DNA from: Eubacteriales bacterium
GTDB taxonomy: Bacteria > Bacillota > Clostridia > Lachnospirales > Lachnospiraceae
DNA length: 36,077 bases
Direction of reading: 5' to 3'
NCBI GenBank assembly: GCA_030524715.1
Contig: JAUNGB010000057.1
Span: 1-36,077 of the forward strand
Shown here piece after piece: positions 23,363 through 31,330 of this stretch. The first letter of the stretch is position 1, and the number at the start of each line of letters is the position of its first letter. Made by a program: the position numbers and the translations under genes. Under the pieces are notes generated by a model. It did no database searches. It had not been told where the DNA came from and saw only the letters and a list, made by a program, of their open reading frames with translations.

Positions 23363-24766
23363 ATGAGAAAAACAGCCGCAATACTGTCAGCAGTTATTTG
23401 CGTTTCCATGTTAGGAGGCTGTGGCCTGCTTCCTTTTGAGGAAGATATTCCTCTTGCCAAAAAAGAACAGGCAGAGATGATACAGACGCCGTCGGAAGAA
23501 CCTGCAGAGGAAACGGATGCCGCGGCAGAGCCAACTGCCGAACCGGAGCCGGAGGCGGAGGAAACGGCTAATGATGCCGCGCAGGATTTTCTGGCGCAGG
23601 CAGAAAAGCTGGCTGTGCAGTATGACTATGACGGAGCCATTGAGCTTTTAAAGAGCCAGCCGGAGTATGAGTCCAGCCAGGCGATGCAGGATGCCGTGGC
23701 AGGATATGAGAGTACAAAGGCCACCTGTGTGGAATATCCTTTGGAGCAGATCACCCATGTGTTTTACCATACGCTGATTAAGGATACGTCCAAGGCTTTT
23801 GACGGAGACAGTGATGAAGCCGGTTATAATCAGATGATGACAACCATTGATGAATTTAACCGTATTACGCAGATCATGTATGATAAAGGCTATGTGATGG
23901 TCAGTCCCCATGATATGGCGACAGTAAATGAGGACGGAACCATGAGCCGGGGAAGTATTTTACTGCCGCCGGGAAAGATTCCTTTTGTTCTTTCTCAGGA
24001 TGATGTGAGCTATTATCATTACATGGATGGGGACGGCTTTGCGTCAAGGCTTGTACTGGATGAGAACGGGGAAGTCAAGTGCGAATACATTGAGGACGAC
24101 GGAAGCGTTTCTGTGGGGGATTATGATATGGTTCCTCTGATCGATGCTTTTGTGAAGGAGCATCCGGATTTTTCCTATCATGGGCGGAAGGGAATCCTGG
24201 CTATGACAGGGTACAACGGAGTTTTTGGCTACCGGACGGATATCGCCTATAAAACAGGGGAAAACCTTCAGGACGACCAAAGACAGTATCTGGACAGCCA
24301 TCCGGATTTCGATTATGACTGGGAAGTGCAGCAGGCTACCGCTATCGCGGACGCGCTGAAGGCAAACGGATGGGAATTTGCAAGCCATACCTGGGGACAT
24401 AAAAATGCTACGGAGTCCTCTGCGGAGACACTTCAGACAGATAACGAGAAATGGGAGGCTTATGTGGCTCCGATCCTTGGAAAAACGGATATGATCATTT
24501 TTGCGTTTGGGGCGGATATCGGAAACTGGGAAGGATATACCATGGATAATCCGAAATTTGCGTATTATAAAAGCAGAGGCTATAATTATTACTGCAATGT
24601 AGACTCTAATCAGTATTGGGTGCAGATTACAGACCAGTATTTCAGGCAGGGACGAAGAAATCTGGACGGGTACCGGATGTACTATAATCCTGAGATGCTC
24701 AGCGACCTGTTCGATGTTTCAGAGGTGTGGGATTCTTCCAGGCCAACCCCTGTGCCTGAAATGTAA
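23363..24766 (+). CDS. Lipoprotein polysaccharide-deacetylase-like protein (paralogue)
   Basis: A 467-aa lipoprotein: signal peptide ending VSMLGGC, an acidic Glu/Ala linker, a TPR-like helical segment (AEKLAVQYDYDGAIELLKSQ) and the same deacetylase-like domain as the preceding gene. Long stretches are nearly identical between the two, for example VTHVFYHTLIKDTSKAFDGD and LPPGKIPFVLSQDDVSYYHY. SHTWGH is kept. The pair is a tandem duplication in which only the anchor differs. Start at 23363 has AGGAG upstream and begins the signal peptide; an ATG at 23321 adds a hydrophilic 14 residues that would spoil it. Confidence 0.83.
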   Translation: MRKTAAILSAVICVSMLGGCGLLPFEEDIPLAKKEQAEMIQTPSEEPAEETDAAAEPTAEPEPEAEETANDAAQDFLAQAEKLAVQYDYDGAIELLKSQPEYESSQAMQDAVAGYESTKATCVEYPLEQITHVFYHTLIKDTSKAFDGDSDEAGYNQMMTTIDEFNRITQIMYDKGYVMVSPHDMATVNEDGTMSRGSILLPPGKIPFVLSQDDVSYYHYMDGDGFASRLVLDENGEVKCEYIEDDGSVSVGDYDMVPLIDAFVKEHPDFSYHGRKGILAMTGYNGVFGYRTDIAYKTGENLQDDQRQYLDSHPDFDYDWEVQQATAIADALKANGWEFASHTWGHKNATESSAETLQTDNEKWEAYVAPILGKTDMIIFAFGADIGNWEGYTMDNPKFAYYKSRGYNYYCNVDSNQYWVQITDQYFRQGRRNLDGYRMYYNPEMLSDLFDVSEVWDSSRPTPVPEM

Positions 24767-24807
24767 AAAGAGGATATAGGAAATCTTAAAAAAGAATGAA
24801 ATGACGG

Positions 24808-24874
24808 GACAGGCTTTCTTTTTGGACGGAAATGTGATATAAAACACTTAGAGGCTTCAGAAGGAAAGCCTGTC
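24808..24874. other. Inverted repeat in the leader of the trigger-factor-like gene
   Basis: GACAGGCTTTC (24808-24818) and GAAAGCCTGTC (24864-24874) are perfect complements separated by 45 bases that contain TATAAA (about 24838). It ends about 7 bases before the AAAGGAG of the next gene. It may be an operator spanning a promoter or an RNA stem. Confidence 0.55.
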
Positions 24875-24897
24875 TGTATATCAGAAAGGAGTAATTT

Positions 24898-26205
24898 ATG
24901 AAGAAAAAAGCGTTTCTGGCAGTGCTTGCAATGTGCATGATTTTGACGGCAACTGCCTGTGGGAATGATAATAATAAAGAGGATGATACGAAACAGCAGA
25001 CAGAGGCCGGACAGGATGCAGAGGCGGATGCGGCGGACGAGAAGGAAGAGCCAACCTCCTTTGGGGAGCGTCTGGTTTCTGTAGATGACGTAAGTAAATA
25101 TATAACTATTGGCGAATATAAGGGTCTGGATCTGGATAAGGTCGTGGAAGAGGTGACGGAGGCGCAGATCGAGTCGCAGATTTCCACCGAATTGCAGAAT
25201 AACAGAGAAGAAGTAACTGACAAAGACGGCGCCGTTCAGGACGGCGACCTGGTTACCATTAATTTTGTGGGCACTAAGGACGGCGAGACCTTTGACGGCG
25301 GAACGGCAAATAATTATGACCTGACCATCGGAGAAGGCGGAATGATAGACGGTTTTGAAGACGGCATCATCGGCATGAAAAAGGGTGAGACGAAGGAGCT
25401 TCCGCTGACTTTTCCGGAGGAATACCCTGCGGAGGATCTGGCCGGAGAGGATGTGGTATTTAAGATCACCCTGCAGAACTTCCGTCGTGCGCCGGAGCTG
25501 ACAGACGAATGGGTGGCAGAGAATACGGATGTTTCTACTGTGGACGAGTACCGGGAGAAGGTACGCGCCCAGCTTCAGGAGGACGCTGTGGAAACTGCGG
25601 AAGATACGATGAAATATAATGCATGGAACCTTGTCCTGACAAATTCTGAGATCATCGAATATCCGGAGGAAGATATCCAGAATGGAATCGCGGAATACAA
25701 AAGCCTCTGCAGTAATTACGCGGCTCAGGCGGACATGGAACTGGAGGATTTCGTAGAAGCCCAGAACATGACAATGGACGACTTTGAGGATGCGTGCCGT
25801 CAGTATGCGGAGAGTAAGGTGAAGCAGAACCTGATCATACAGGGCATCATGGATGCGGAAGGGATGAGCCTGAGCGATGAAGAAAGCCTGAAGATTCAGG
25901 ATCAGCTTATTGCGGATTATAATGCTGCAGATCTGGCGGAAATGGTGGACAGGTACGGGCAGGCTCTTGTAGATGAATCCATCGGACTTTTGAGAGTAGA
26001 AAACTTTATCGCAGAGAATGCGAATATCACAGAAAAGGTTTCCAATGGCGACGTCATTGCAGAAAGCGGCGACGCAGGCGACTCTATGAACGGCACGGAA
26101 GCAGAGGCGGAAGAAGAAATAGAAGAAGAAACAGAGGATACAGAAGAAGCGGCAGATACAGAAGAAACAGAAGCTTCAGAAGAAGAAAATACAGAAGAAA
26201 ATTGA
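24898..26205 (+). CDS. Trigger-factor-like FKBP peptidyl-prolyl isomerase lipoprotein
   Basis: A 435-aa extracytoplasmic protein. It has a signal peptide with a lipobox-like end (ILTATAC), an acidic linker, an FKBP-type domain (about 115-195; GDLVTINFVGTKDGETFDGG, MIDGFEDGIIGMKKGETKEL) and a trigger-factor C-terminal chaperone domain (about 200-385). The last 50 residues are a Glu/Thr-rich tail. The ribosome-binding N-domain of cytosolic trigger factor is replaced by the lipoprotein signal, so it probably folds secreted or wall proteins, possibly including the neighbouring deacetylases. AAAGGAG precedes the ATG. Downstream nagA starts 47 bases later, across a hairpin. Confidence 0.88.
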   Translation: MKKKAFLAVLAMCMILTATACGNDNNKEDDTKQQTEAGQDAEADAADEKEEPTSFGERLVSVDDVSKYITIGEYKGLDLDKVVEEVTEAQIESQISTELQNNREEVTDKDGAVQDGDLVTINFVGTKDGETFDGGTANNYDLTIGEGGMIDGFEDGIIGMKKGETKELPLTFPEEYPAEDLAGEDVVFKITLQNFRRAPELTDEWVAENTDVSTVDEYREKVRAQLQEDAVETAEDTMKYNAWNLVLTNSEIIEYPEEDIQNGIAEYKSLCSNYAAQADMELEDFVEAQNMTMDDFEDACRQYAESKVKQNLIIQGIMDAEGMSLSDEESLKIQDQLIADYNAADLAEMVDRYGQALVDESIGLLRVENFIAENANITEKVSNGDVIAESGDAGDSMNGTEAEAEEEIEEETEDTEEAADTEETEASEEENTEEN

Positions 26206-26209
26206 GAAA

Positions 26210-26233
26210 CAGCTTCCGGGGAAACGGAAGCTG
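26210..26233 (+). other. Perfect 9-bp hairpin between the FKBP lipoprotein gene and nagA
   Basis: CAGCTTCCG, loop of 6, CGGAAGCTG. It is followed by the nagA ribosome binding region (GGGGAGG), not a U-tract. It may separate the expression of the two genes or protect mRNA ends. Confidence 0.6.
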
Positions 26234-26252
26234 ATGGGGAGGCGGATCCAGG

Positions 26253-27356
26253 ATGATCATTAAAAACGGAGAGGTATTTCAGGAGGACGGAAGCTTTCAG
26301 GTGAAGGATATTTATGTGGAGAACCATAAGATCGTTGCTTCACAGGAAGAGGTGACAGATAAGACTGTTGTGGACGCGGAGGGGCTTCTGGTTCTTCCGG
26401 GACTTGTGGATATTCACAGCCACGGCGCTTACGGCCATGATTTTTCGGATGCGGATGGGGAAGGTCTGAAGAAAATCCTGAAATACGAAAGAAGCTGCGG
26501 GATTACTTCGTATTGCCCCACGTCTATGACGCTGCCGGAGGCAGAGCTTGAGAAGATTTTTGCAACTCTGAAAGAGGCTGCGGGAACTGAGGGCGGCGCG
26601 GTGATCCGGGGAATTAATATGGAGGGCCCGTTTTTGGATCCCAAGAAAAAGGGCGCTCATGTGGAGGAATATATCCGTAAACCGTCCGCAGAGTTTTTCC
26701 GCAGGCTGAACACCTCATGCGGAAATATGGTGAAGCTGGTCACGCTGGCGCCTAACGTCGAGGAAGCAATGGAATTTATCGATGAAGTGCACGATGAAGT
26801 CTGTATATCCCTTGGACATACAGGAGCTGATTATGAGACAGCGTCAGAAGCAATGAAAAGGGGAGCGCATCATGTGACTCATCTTTATAATGCCATGATG
26901 CCCCTGGCTCACAGGGATCCGGGACTTATCGGAGCCGCGTCAGACGACCCGGAATGTATGGTGGAGCTGATCTGTGACGGTCTGCATATCCATCCCTGTG
27001 TTGTCCGTGCAACCTTCCGGATTTTCGGAAGCGAAAGAGTCATCCTGATCAGTGATTCCATGATGGCAACAGGTATGGCAAACGGAACCTACCAGCTTGG
27101 GGGACAGGAGGTTACTGTAAAGGACCGCAAAGCGACTTTGAGCGATGGAACCATTGCCGGATCCGCTACTAATCTTTACGATTGTATGCGCAAGGCGGTT
27201 TCTTTTGGAATCCCTCTTGCGCAGGCAGTATTCGCGGCAACAAGAAACCCGGCGAAGAGTATTGGCATTTATGACAGGGTGGGCTCTTTAAGCGCAGGCA
27301 AAGAGGCGGATATCCTTTTGACGACGAAGGAACTGGAGCTGAAGCAGGTAATATAG
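26253..27356 (+). CDS. nagA: N-acetylglucosamine-6-phosphate deacetylase
   Basis: A 367-aa amidohydrolase converting GlcNAc-6-P to GlcN-6-P and acetate in amino-sugar recycling. Metal and catalytic residues are visible: VDIHSHG (His55, His57), NMEGPFL (Glu124), SLGHTGADY (His189), HVTHLYNAM (His210) and the catalytic Asp268 in LISDSM. Length is slightly short of the usual 380 but all motifs are present. GGGAGG lies upstream. No nagB is seen in the window. Its neighbours suggest a link with peptidoglycan or surface-glycan turnover. Confidence 0.95.
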   Translation: MIIKNGEVFQEDGSFQVKDIYVENHKIVASQEEVTDKTVVDAEGLLVLPGLVDIHSHGAYGHDFSDADGEGLKKILKYERSCGITSYCPTSMTLPEAELEKIFATLKEAAGTEGGAVIRGINMEGPFLDPKKKGAHVEEYIRKPSAEFFRRLNTSCGNMVKLVTLAPNVEEAMEFIDEVHDEVCISLGHTGADYETASEAMKRGAHHVTHLYNAMMPLAHRDPGLIGAASDDPECMVELICDGLHIHPCVVRATFRIFGSERVILISDSMMATGMANGTYQLGGQEVTVKDRKATLSDGTIAGSATNLYDCMRKAVSFGIPLAQAVFAATRNPAKSIGIYDRVGSLSAGKEADILLTTKELELKQVI

Positions 27357-27395
27357 CAGGTTAGATATTCCATGATTTTACAGACGGCTGCCAAT

Positions 27396-27420
27396 AGTGA
27401 ACTTTTTTGGTTCACTTTTC
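27396..27420 (+). terminator. Terminator after nagA
   Basis: AGTGAAC (27396-27402), T-rich loop, GTTCACT (27410-27416), followed by TTTC. Confidence 0.7.
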
Positions 27421-27440
27421 CTGAATTTATTGGAATGCCA

Positions 27441-27469
27441 TTGTATTTCCATGGTAAATGGTGTATGAT
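27441..27469 (+). promoter_or_regulatory. Predicted promoter of the CE4 deacetylase gene
   Basis: TTGTAT (27441-27446), 17-bp spacer, TATGAT (27464-27469). The expected start site, near 27476, falls inside the inverted repeat that follows. Confidence 0.5.
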
Positions 27470-27504
27470 TATCCTGACCGGAGTAATTTTGGTCAGGATA
27501 TTTT
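27470..27504 (+). promoter_or_regulatory. Perfect 10-bp inverted repeat with T-tract at the predicted +1
   Basis: TATCCTGACC (27470-27479), 11-base loop, GGTCAGGATA (27491-27500), then TTTT. It has terminator form but lies directly after the promoter, so it could be an operator overlapping +1 or an early attenuator. If the promoter is not real, it is a second terminator of nagA. Confidence 0.6.
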
Positions 27505-27549
27505 CAGGTTTTACAAAGGGATTGTTTAATTAGATAGGTGGGGTACAAA

Positions 27550-28881
27550 ATGGATAAAAAAGCTTATCGGGAGCGGATGCGCAGGAAGAAGCGCCAGATG
27601 ATGATACGCCGTTACACAAGACTTGCGGCATATGCCGCGGCATTGGTTCTGGTGTGCGTATTCGTGGTCCGCGGAATTATCATTCCGATCGCCCATTGGG
27701 TCGGAGGGAAGGAGCCGGGGGAGACAGTACCGGTACAGGCGCAGACGGCGGAGGCAGACCCGGATGCGGCGATCCGCCAGCCCTTAAAGGGACAGGGCGA
27801 TCTGTCGAAGGCATCCGAAATGACTGCCGGATGGCATGAGGATGAAAACGGACGCTGGTATCAGAATGCGGACGGTACATATTTCAGCAGCGGGTTACAG
27901 GATATTGACGGCGTTACATATTGTTTTGACGATAATGGATACATTCAGACAGGATGGGTGACTAAGGGAGTTAAGGATTTATATTTTAATGACGACGGCT
28001 CCTATAATCCGGAAATGAAACGTAAGATGATAGCGCTGACCTATGACGACGGGCCGGGAGAGTATACACAGACGCTTCTGGACTGCCTGGAAGAAAATAA
28101 TGCCCATGCGACGTTTTTTATGGTGGGACCGAATGTACAGGCTTATCCGGATGCGCCCAAAAGAATGCTGGAGCTTGGATGTGAGCTTGGCAATCATACC
28201 TGGGATCATTACCAGCTAACTACATTAACTCTGGACGCGGCAGTGAAAGAGGTTACTGATACGGATGATGCCCTGATAGAGGCATGCGGACAGGCGTCCA
28301 CTGTTGTCAGGGCTCCTTACGGAGATTATAACCAGAGCATTATTGATGCGGTGGGAAAGCCTTTCTTCATGTGGAGTCTGGATTCCCTGGACTGGCAGTA
28401 TAAGGATGCGGATCTGGACTACAACGAGATCATGAATGGGGATCTGTCAGATGGCACGATTATCCTGATGCATGACATTCATGAACCATCCGTACAGGCA
28501 TCTTTGCGTATCATACCGGAACTGGTAGCCCAGGGCTATAAGCTGGTAACGGTCAGTGAACTGGCGGCAGCCAAGGGAGTAACTTTGCAGAACGCATCCT
28601 ATACAGATTTCTGGGACAGTACCCTTGCAAGCGGCAGCGTTGCGGGATATGAAGGCAATACCACAGAAGATACCTCCGGTGAGGACGGAACCTCAGAGGA
28701 CGGAATCAGCGACGGCTCCGACAGTGAGAGCGATGATTACAGCGACGGAACGGATGATTACAGCGACGGAGAAGACAGCTACAGCGATGGCAGTGATGGC
28801 TCAGGCGAAGATTCTTACAGCGATGGAGAGGACGGCTATAGTGATAGCTCTGACAGTGAAAGCTATAGCGACGGAGGGTAA
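27550..28881 (+). CDS. CE4 polysaccharide deacetylase with wall-binding repeats and acidic tail
   Basis: A 443-aa membrane-anchored enzyme, probably a peptidoglycan or chitooligosaccharide N-deacetylase. Basic N-terminus and membrane helix (about 25-49); a stretch of choline-binding-like repeats (about 95-150; GWHEDENGRWYQNADGTY, CFDDNGYIQTGW); then a canonical CE4 domain: LTYDDGPG (Asp166/Asp167), GNHTWDH (His216, His220), RAPYGDY (254-260), DSLDW, and LMHD (His308). The last 70 residues are Ser/Asp/Gly-rich with YSDG repeats. I chose the ATG at 27550 because GGTGGGG lies just upstream; a GTG at 27538 would overlap that site. All catalytic motifs are intact. Confidence 0.93.
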   Translation: MDKKAYRERMRRKKRQMMIRRYTRLAAYAAALVLVCVFVVRGIIIPIAHWVGGKEPGETVPVQAQTAEADPDAAIRQPLKGQGDLSKASEMTAGWHEDENGRWYQNADGTYFSSGLQDIDGVTYCFDDNGYIQTGWVTKGVKDLYFNDDGSYNPEMKRKMIALTYDDGPGEYTQTLLDCLEENNAHATFFMVGPNVQAYPDAPKRMLELGCELGNHTWDHYQLTTLTLDAAVKEVTDTDDALIEACGQASTVVRAPYGDYNQSIIDAVGKPFFMWSLDSLDWQYKDADLDYNEIMNGDLSDGTIILMHDIHEPSVQASLRIIPELVAQGYKLVTVSELAAAKGVTLQNASYTDFWDSTLASGSVAGYEGNTTEDTSGEDGTSEDGISDGSDSESDDYSDGTDDYSDGEDSYSDGSDGSGEDSYSDGEDGYSDSSDSESYSDGG

Positions 28882-28952
28882 TAGAAAAATACGGTTTGTT
28901 TTAAGACTAATGATATTTTAAGGATAGCTAACCGCATGTATGGCCATATAAA

Positions 28953-29008
28953 AATCCCTTCGGATAAACAAGGAATCAAACACCTTGAATCCGAAGGGAT
29001 TCTTTTCT
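28953..29008. terminator. Bidirectional terminator
   Basis: AATCCCTTCGGAT (28953-28965) pairs perfectly with 28989-29001, with an inner AAGG/CCTT stem. CTTTTCTT follows on the plus strand and the opposite side is also T-rich, so it can serve both convergent genes. Confidence 0.9.
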
Positions 29009-29047
29009 TATGTATAAAGCTTTTCGTGTGTATGAAACAAAAAACTG

Positions 29048-30757
29048 TTATTTAACCACTACCTTTTTTACCTCGGACCATGCGCTGAATTGTTTGCTCT
29101 TATCAGAGCCGTTGCCTCTGATATAGGCGTGCAGGCGGCAATAATAGGTACCCGGCTGTATATTCTTCATTGTGATTGTAGACGAAGTCTGATTCTTTTT
29201 TACATAAGAAGCGCCATAGCCACTGGGCCATTCTGACAATGTTACATTATAGCCAACTTTTGCATTGGGATCCTTAATAAAATTCAGCTTATTCGTTTTT
29301 ACAGTGATCGTTTTTCCCTTCGCCTGAATGGACTTTATCGAAGGAGTATATGGGGATTCCGTACGGAATTCTCCGGCTTCCGACCAGCCCGTATAAACTT
29401 TTTTTCCATTTGCGTCTTTATGCCATGCGCGGCAGTATACACTCCCTCCATGTTGTTCCAACTTTGAGAATATCGTGCTGGGAGTTTTACAGTTTTTATG
29501 TACAGATCGAAACTTCTTTGTAGTAAGGCAATCATAACTGCCAAGAACAAAATCGTACCCTTGCGCCCCTTCAACAGCTTCTACACTGAATTTTGCATTA
29601 CAGTTATTCAGCTTTTCTACCTGCATATATCGGGGGCCGGCAGTATTGATCCATGCATAATAAATGTTGGAAACATCGCTGTAGATCTTCTGACCGTTTT
29701 CTCCATATTTCCATGCAGTTACGATAAAGCGGTAGGTCCCATTTTGATTCACAGTAAAATCGGCATATGTATTTGAGGTTTCTTTTTTTACGGTAGAAGT
29801 AAGTGAACCATCATCATCAATTTCTTTAACAAGTTCATAGATATAACCGTCTGCCCCGGGGATCTTCTCATCCAGAGATATTCTTAACTTTTTACCATTT
29901 GATTCATCGGAAGATATTTCAGGCCGCTTCAATTCGTCCACATCGGAAAGTACAGACTGTTCATCTGCCAGAACCTCAAACGCAAATCCGTTTTGCTTTG
30001 CATAACGTTCAGCCGCTGTTCCCCTCTCTCCATAAATGATCGGGTCATCACAACCAGAAAGGGCGCCTTCTCCGATAAAAGTAACTCTCGACGGAATATG
30101 TACCTTTTTCAGCTTCGGGTAATTAGATAAAGCTTTTTTTTCAATGACGAGCGGGGTACGTCCGCCCTGGATATCAATTTTGGTCAGCCATGGCGCATCC
30201 GTCAGCGCATGCTCTGCAGTTGGTGCATCTGGCAGTATCTGCCCTTCAGAAGGAGAACTGAGGACGGTTACAGTAGAAGGTATTATTACAGAACGAGCCC
30301 GACTGTAAGTCAGTATTTCTCCATCATGGTAATTATAATCGTAAACATCACTGGAAAATCTTGTAACCGGTATCTTTTTTCCATCTATATAAACGTAATC
30401 TTTGATCAGGACATTACGAATCTTGTCATTTTCATAATTATAATCTTCACAGTCCAATGCATCTGGTATATACAATATAGCTTCATAAGAATTTTCTTTT
30501 TCACGGTATTTATACCAGATATAATTATCCTTAAAATCATATTTATGCCATGGAATATCATATGGATTCTCATATCCCAATTGATTCTCTATTGTATCGG
30601 CTTCTTCTGTAAATGTTTCCGTATCTGAAAAAATCTCATCATTTACAGATTCATCTGTAAACTCTTCAGAGATATCTGTAAATTCACTGGCTGATACTGA
30701 TGCGCCGCTGCTTAGACAAAGACTTCCCACCAATAAAAAAATTGCAATCTTTTTCAT
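29048..30757 (-). CDS. Secreted surface protein with LRR-like and fibronectin-like parts
   Basis: A 569-aa secreted protein. The signal peptide (MKKIAIFLLVGSLCLSSGASVSA) is followed by an acidic Thr/Glu-rich segment. A BspA-type leucine-rich section has VIPSTVTVLSS and YPKLKKVHIPSRVTFIGEGALSG, ending in the typical GERGTAAERYAKQNGFAFEVL. Two or three fibronectin-III-like modules follow (WKYGENGQKIYSDVS, AWHKDANGKKVYTGWSEAG, and a C-terminal LHAYIRGNGSDKSKQFSAWS). No LPXTG or catalytic domain. It likely binds host or surface material. The gene is more AT-rich than its neighbours. Start at 30757: the AGGAAAGGAAA site and signal peptide fit; the ORF could otherwise begin at 30775. The terminator at 28953-29008 follows it. 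Confidence 0.8.
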   Translation of the reverse strand: MKKIAIFLLVGSLCLSSGASVSASEFTDISEEFTDESVNDEIFSDTETFTEEADTIENQLGYENPYDIPWHKYDFKDNYIWYKYREKENSYEAILYIPDALDCEDYNYENDKIRNVLIKDYVYIDGKKIPVTRFSSDVYDYNYHDGEILTYSRARSVIIPSTVTVLSSPSEGQILPDAPTAEHALTDAPWLTKIDIQGGRTPLVIEKKALSNYPKLKKVHIPSRVTFIGEGALSGCDDPIIYGERGTAAERYAKQNGFAFEVLADEQSVLSDVDELKRPEISSDESNGKKLRISLDEKIPGADGYIYELVKEIDDDGSLTSTVKKETSNTYADFTVNQNGTYRFIVTAWKYGENGQKIYSDVSNIYYAWINTAGPRYMQVEKLNNCNAKFSVEAVEGAQGYDFVLGSYDCLTTKKFRSVHKNCKTPSTIFSKLEQHGGSVYCRAWHKDANGKKVYTGWSEAGEFRTESPYTPSIKSIQAKGKTITVKTNKLNFIKDPNAKVGYNVTLSEWPSGYGASYVKKNQTSSTITMKNIQPGTYYCRLHAYIRGNGSDKSKQFSAWSEVKKVVVK

Positions 30758-30814
30758 TTTCCTTTCCTCTTCCATTAATCTTTTGGTGCTGTTTATGACG
30801 ATAGCTTTTCTAAA

Positions 30815-30843
30815 ATGTTACTATTGTTTTGTATAAAAGTCAA
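30815..30843 (-). promoter_or_regulatory. Predicted promoter of the surface-protein gene
   Basis: Read on the minus strand: TTGACT (30838-30843), 17-bp spacer, TAACAT (30815-30820). It lies about 60 bases upstream of the start codon. Confidence 0.6.
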
Positions 30844-30921
30844 TGGTTTAAAACGTAAAAGTTAAGAACATATTACATTTTGGCCGCTGTTTGCACTGTA
30901 GATGTGAATAGCAATGTGAAA

Positions 30922-31134
30922 ACAGGTTATCATTCTACCTGCCTTTATATATATCTGCACATTATCCCAATACGTACGCAGACTTTAAAGGCATCTGCTA
31001 AAGTACAGGATAATTTTCTGGCTCTTTCGAGCAGAAACATTATCCGTACAGCAGACCCTTTCTGGTTCCTGCGTTGATAGTTGTATTGTTATGCAGTATA
31101 TAAAGAAAGGCAGGTGGAAATGTAACCTATCTGT
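30922..31134. repeat. 213-bp imperfect palindrome (fold-back element or structured RNA)
   Basis: The two halves are complementary around a centre near 31027. Perfect blocks, outside to inside: GGTTA 30925-30929 with 31123-31127; ACCTGCCTTT 30937-30946 with 31106-31115; ACGCAG 30976-30981 with 31069-31074; AAAGG 30987-30991 with 31057-31061; TCTGCT 30994-30999 with 31050-31055; GTAC 31003-31006 with 31046-31049; GGATAAT 31008-31014 with 31039-31045; and TTTCT-GCTC around a TTTC loop. No U-tract follows. It could be a MITE-like element or a structured RNA. Confidence 0.75.
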
Positions 31135-31204
31135 TATTGGTTACACCGCAGGTACGAACGGTAACACGAAAACAGCGTTGTGTACGTAGTAACGTGAATT
31201 TTAA

Positions 31205-31233
31205 TTGACGGAAACATTGCGCGTTGGTATAAT
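31205..31233 (+). promoter_or_regulatory. Predicted promoter of the amylase gene
   Basis: TTGACG (31205-31210), 17-bp spacer, TATAAT (31228-31233), near consensus. The -35 box occupies the TTG that would otherwise be the first in-frame start, which argues for the downstream start at 31331. Confidence 0.75.
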
Positions 31234-31330
31234 AAAATCAGCAGAAAGACAGGATATCCGCCAAAGCCTGGAATGGTGTTTTCGGCAGATTCCGGGAGGA
31301 TATTCCAGTCAGAAACAGGAGGACAACGTA

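Larger units (their letters stand above)
30758..31204. other. Gene-free region between surface protein and amylase
   Basis: I see no gene. It holds the minus-strand promoter at 30815-30843 and a 213-bp palindromic element (30922-31134). Weaker inverted similarity continues outward: the CGCTGTTT near 30885 has a complementary match near 31175. Confidence 0.7.

Noticed and set aside
28690-28881. CRISPR or non-coding tandem repeat in the acidic tail region
   Set aside because: The repeats are in frame coding for YSDG-type residues within the CE4 deacetylase; spacing and sequence do not fit a CRISPR array.
30880-31077. 65-aa ORF inside the palindromic region
   Set aside because: It runs through the fold-back element, has no convincing ribosome binding site and no recognisable features.
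31205-31330. Longer amylase N-terminus from TTG at 31205
   Set aside because: That TTG is the -35 box of a TTGACG-17-TATAAT promoter, and the 42 extra residues show no GH13 features; AGGAGG supports 31331.
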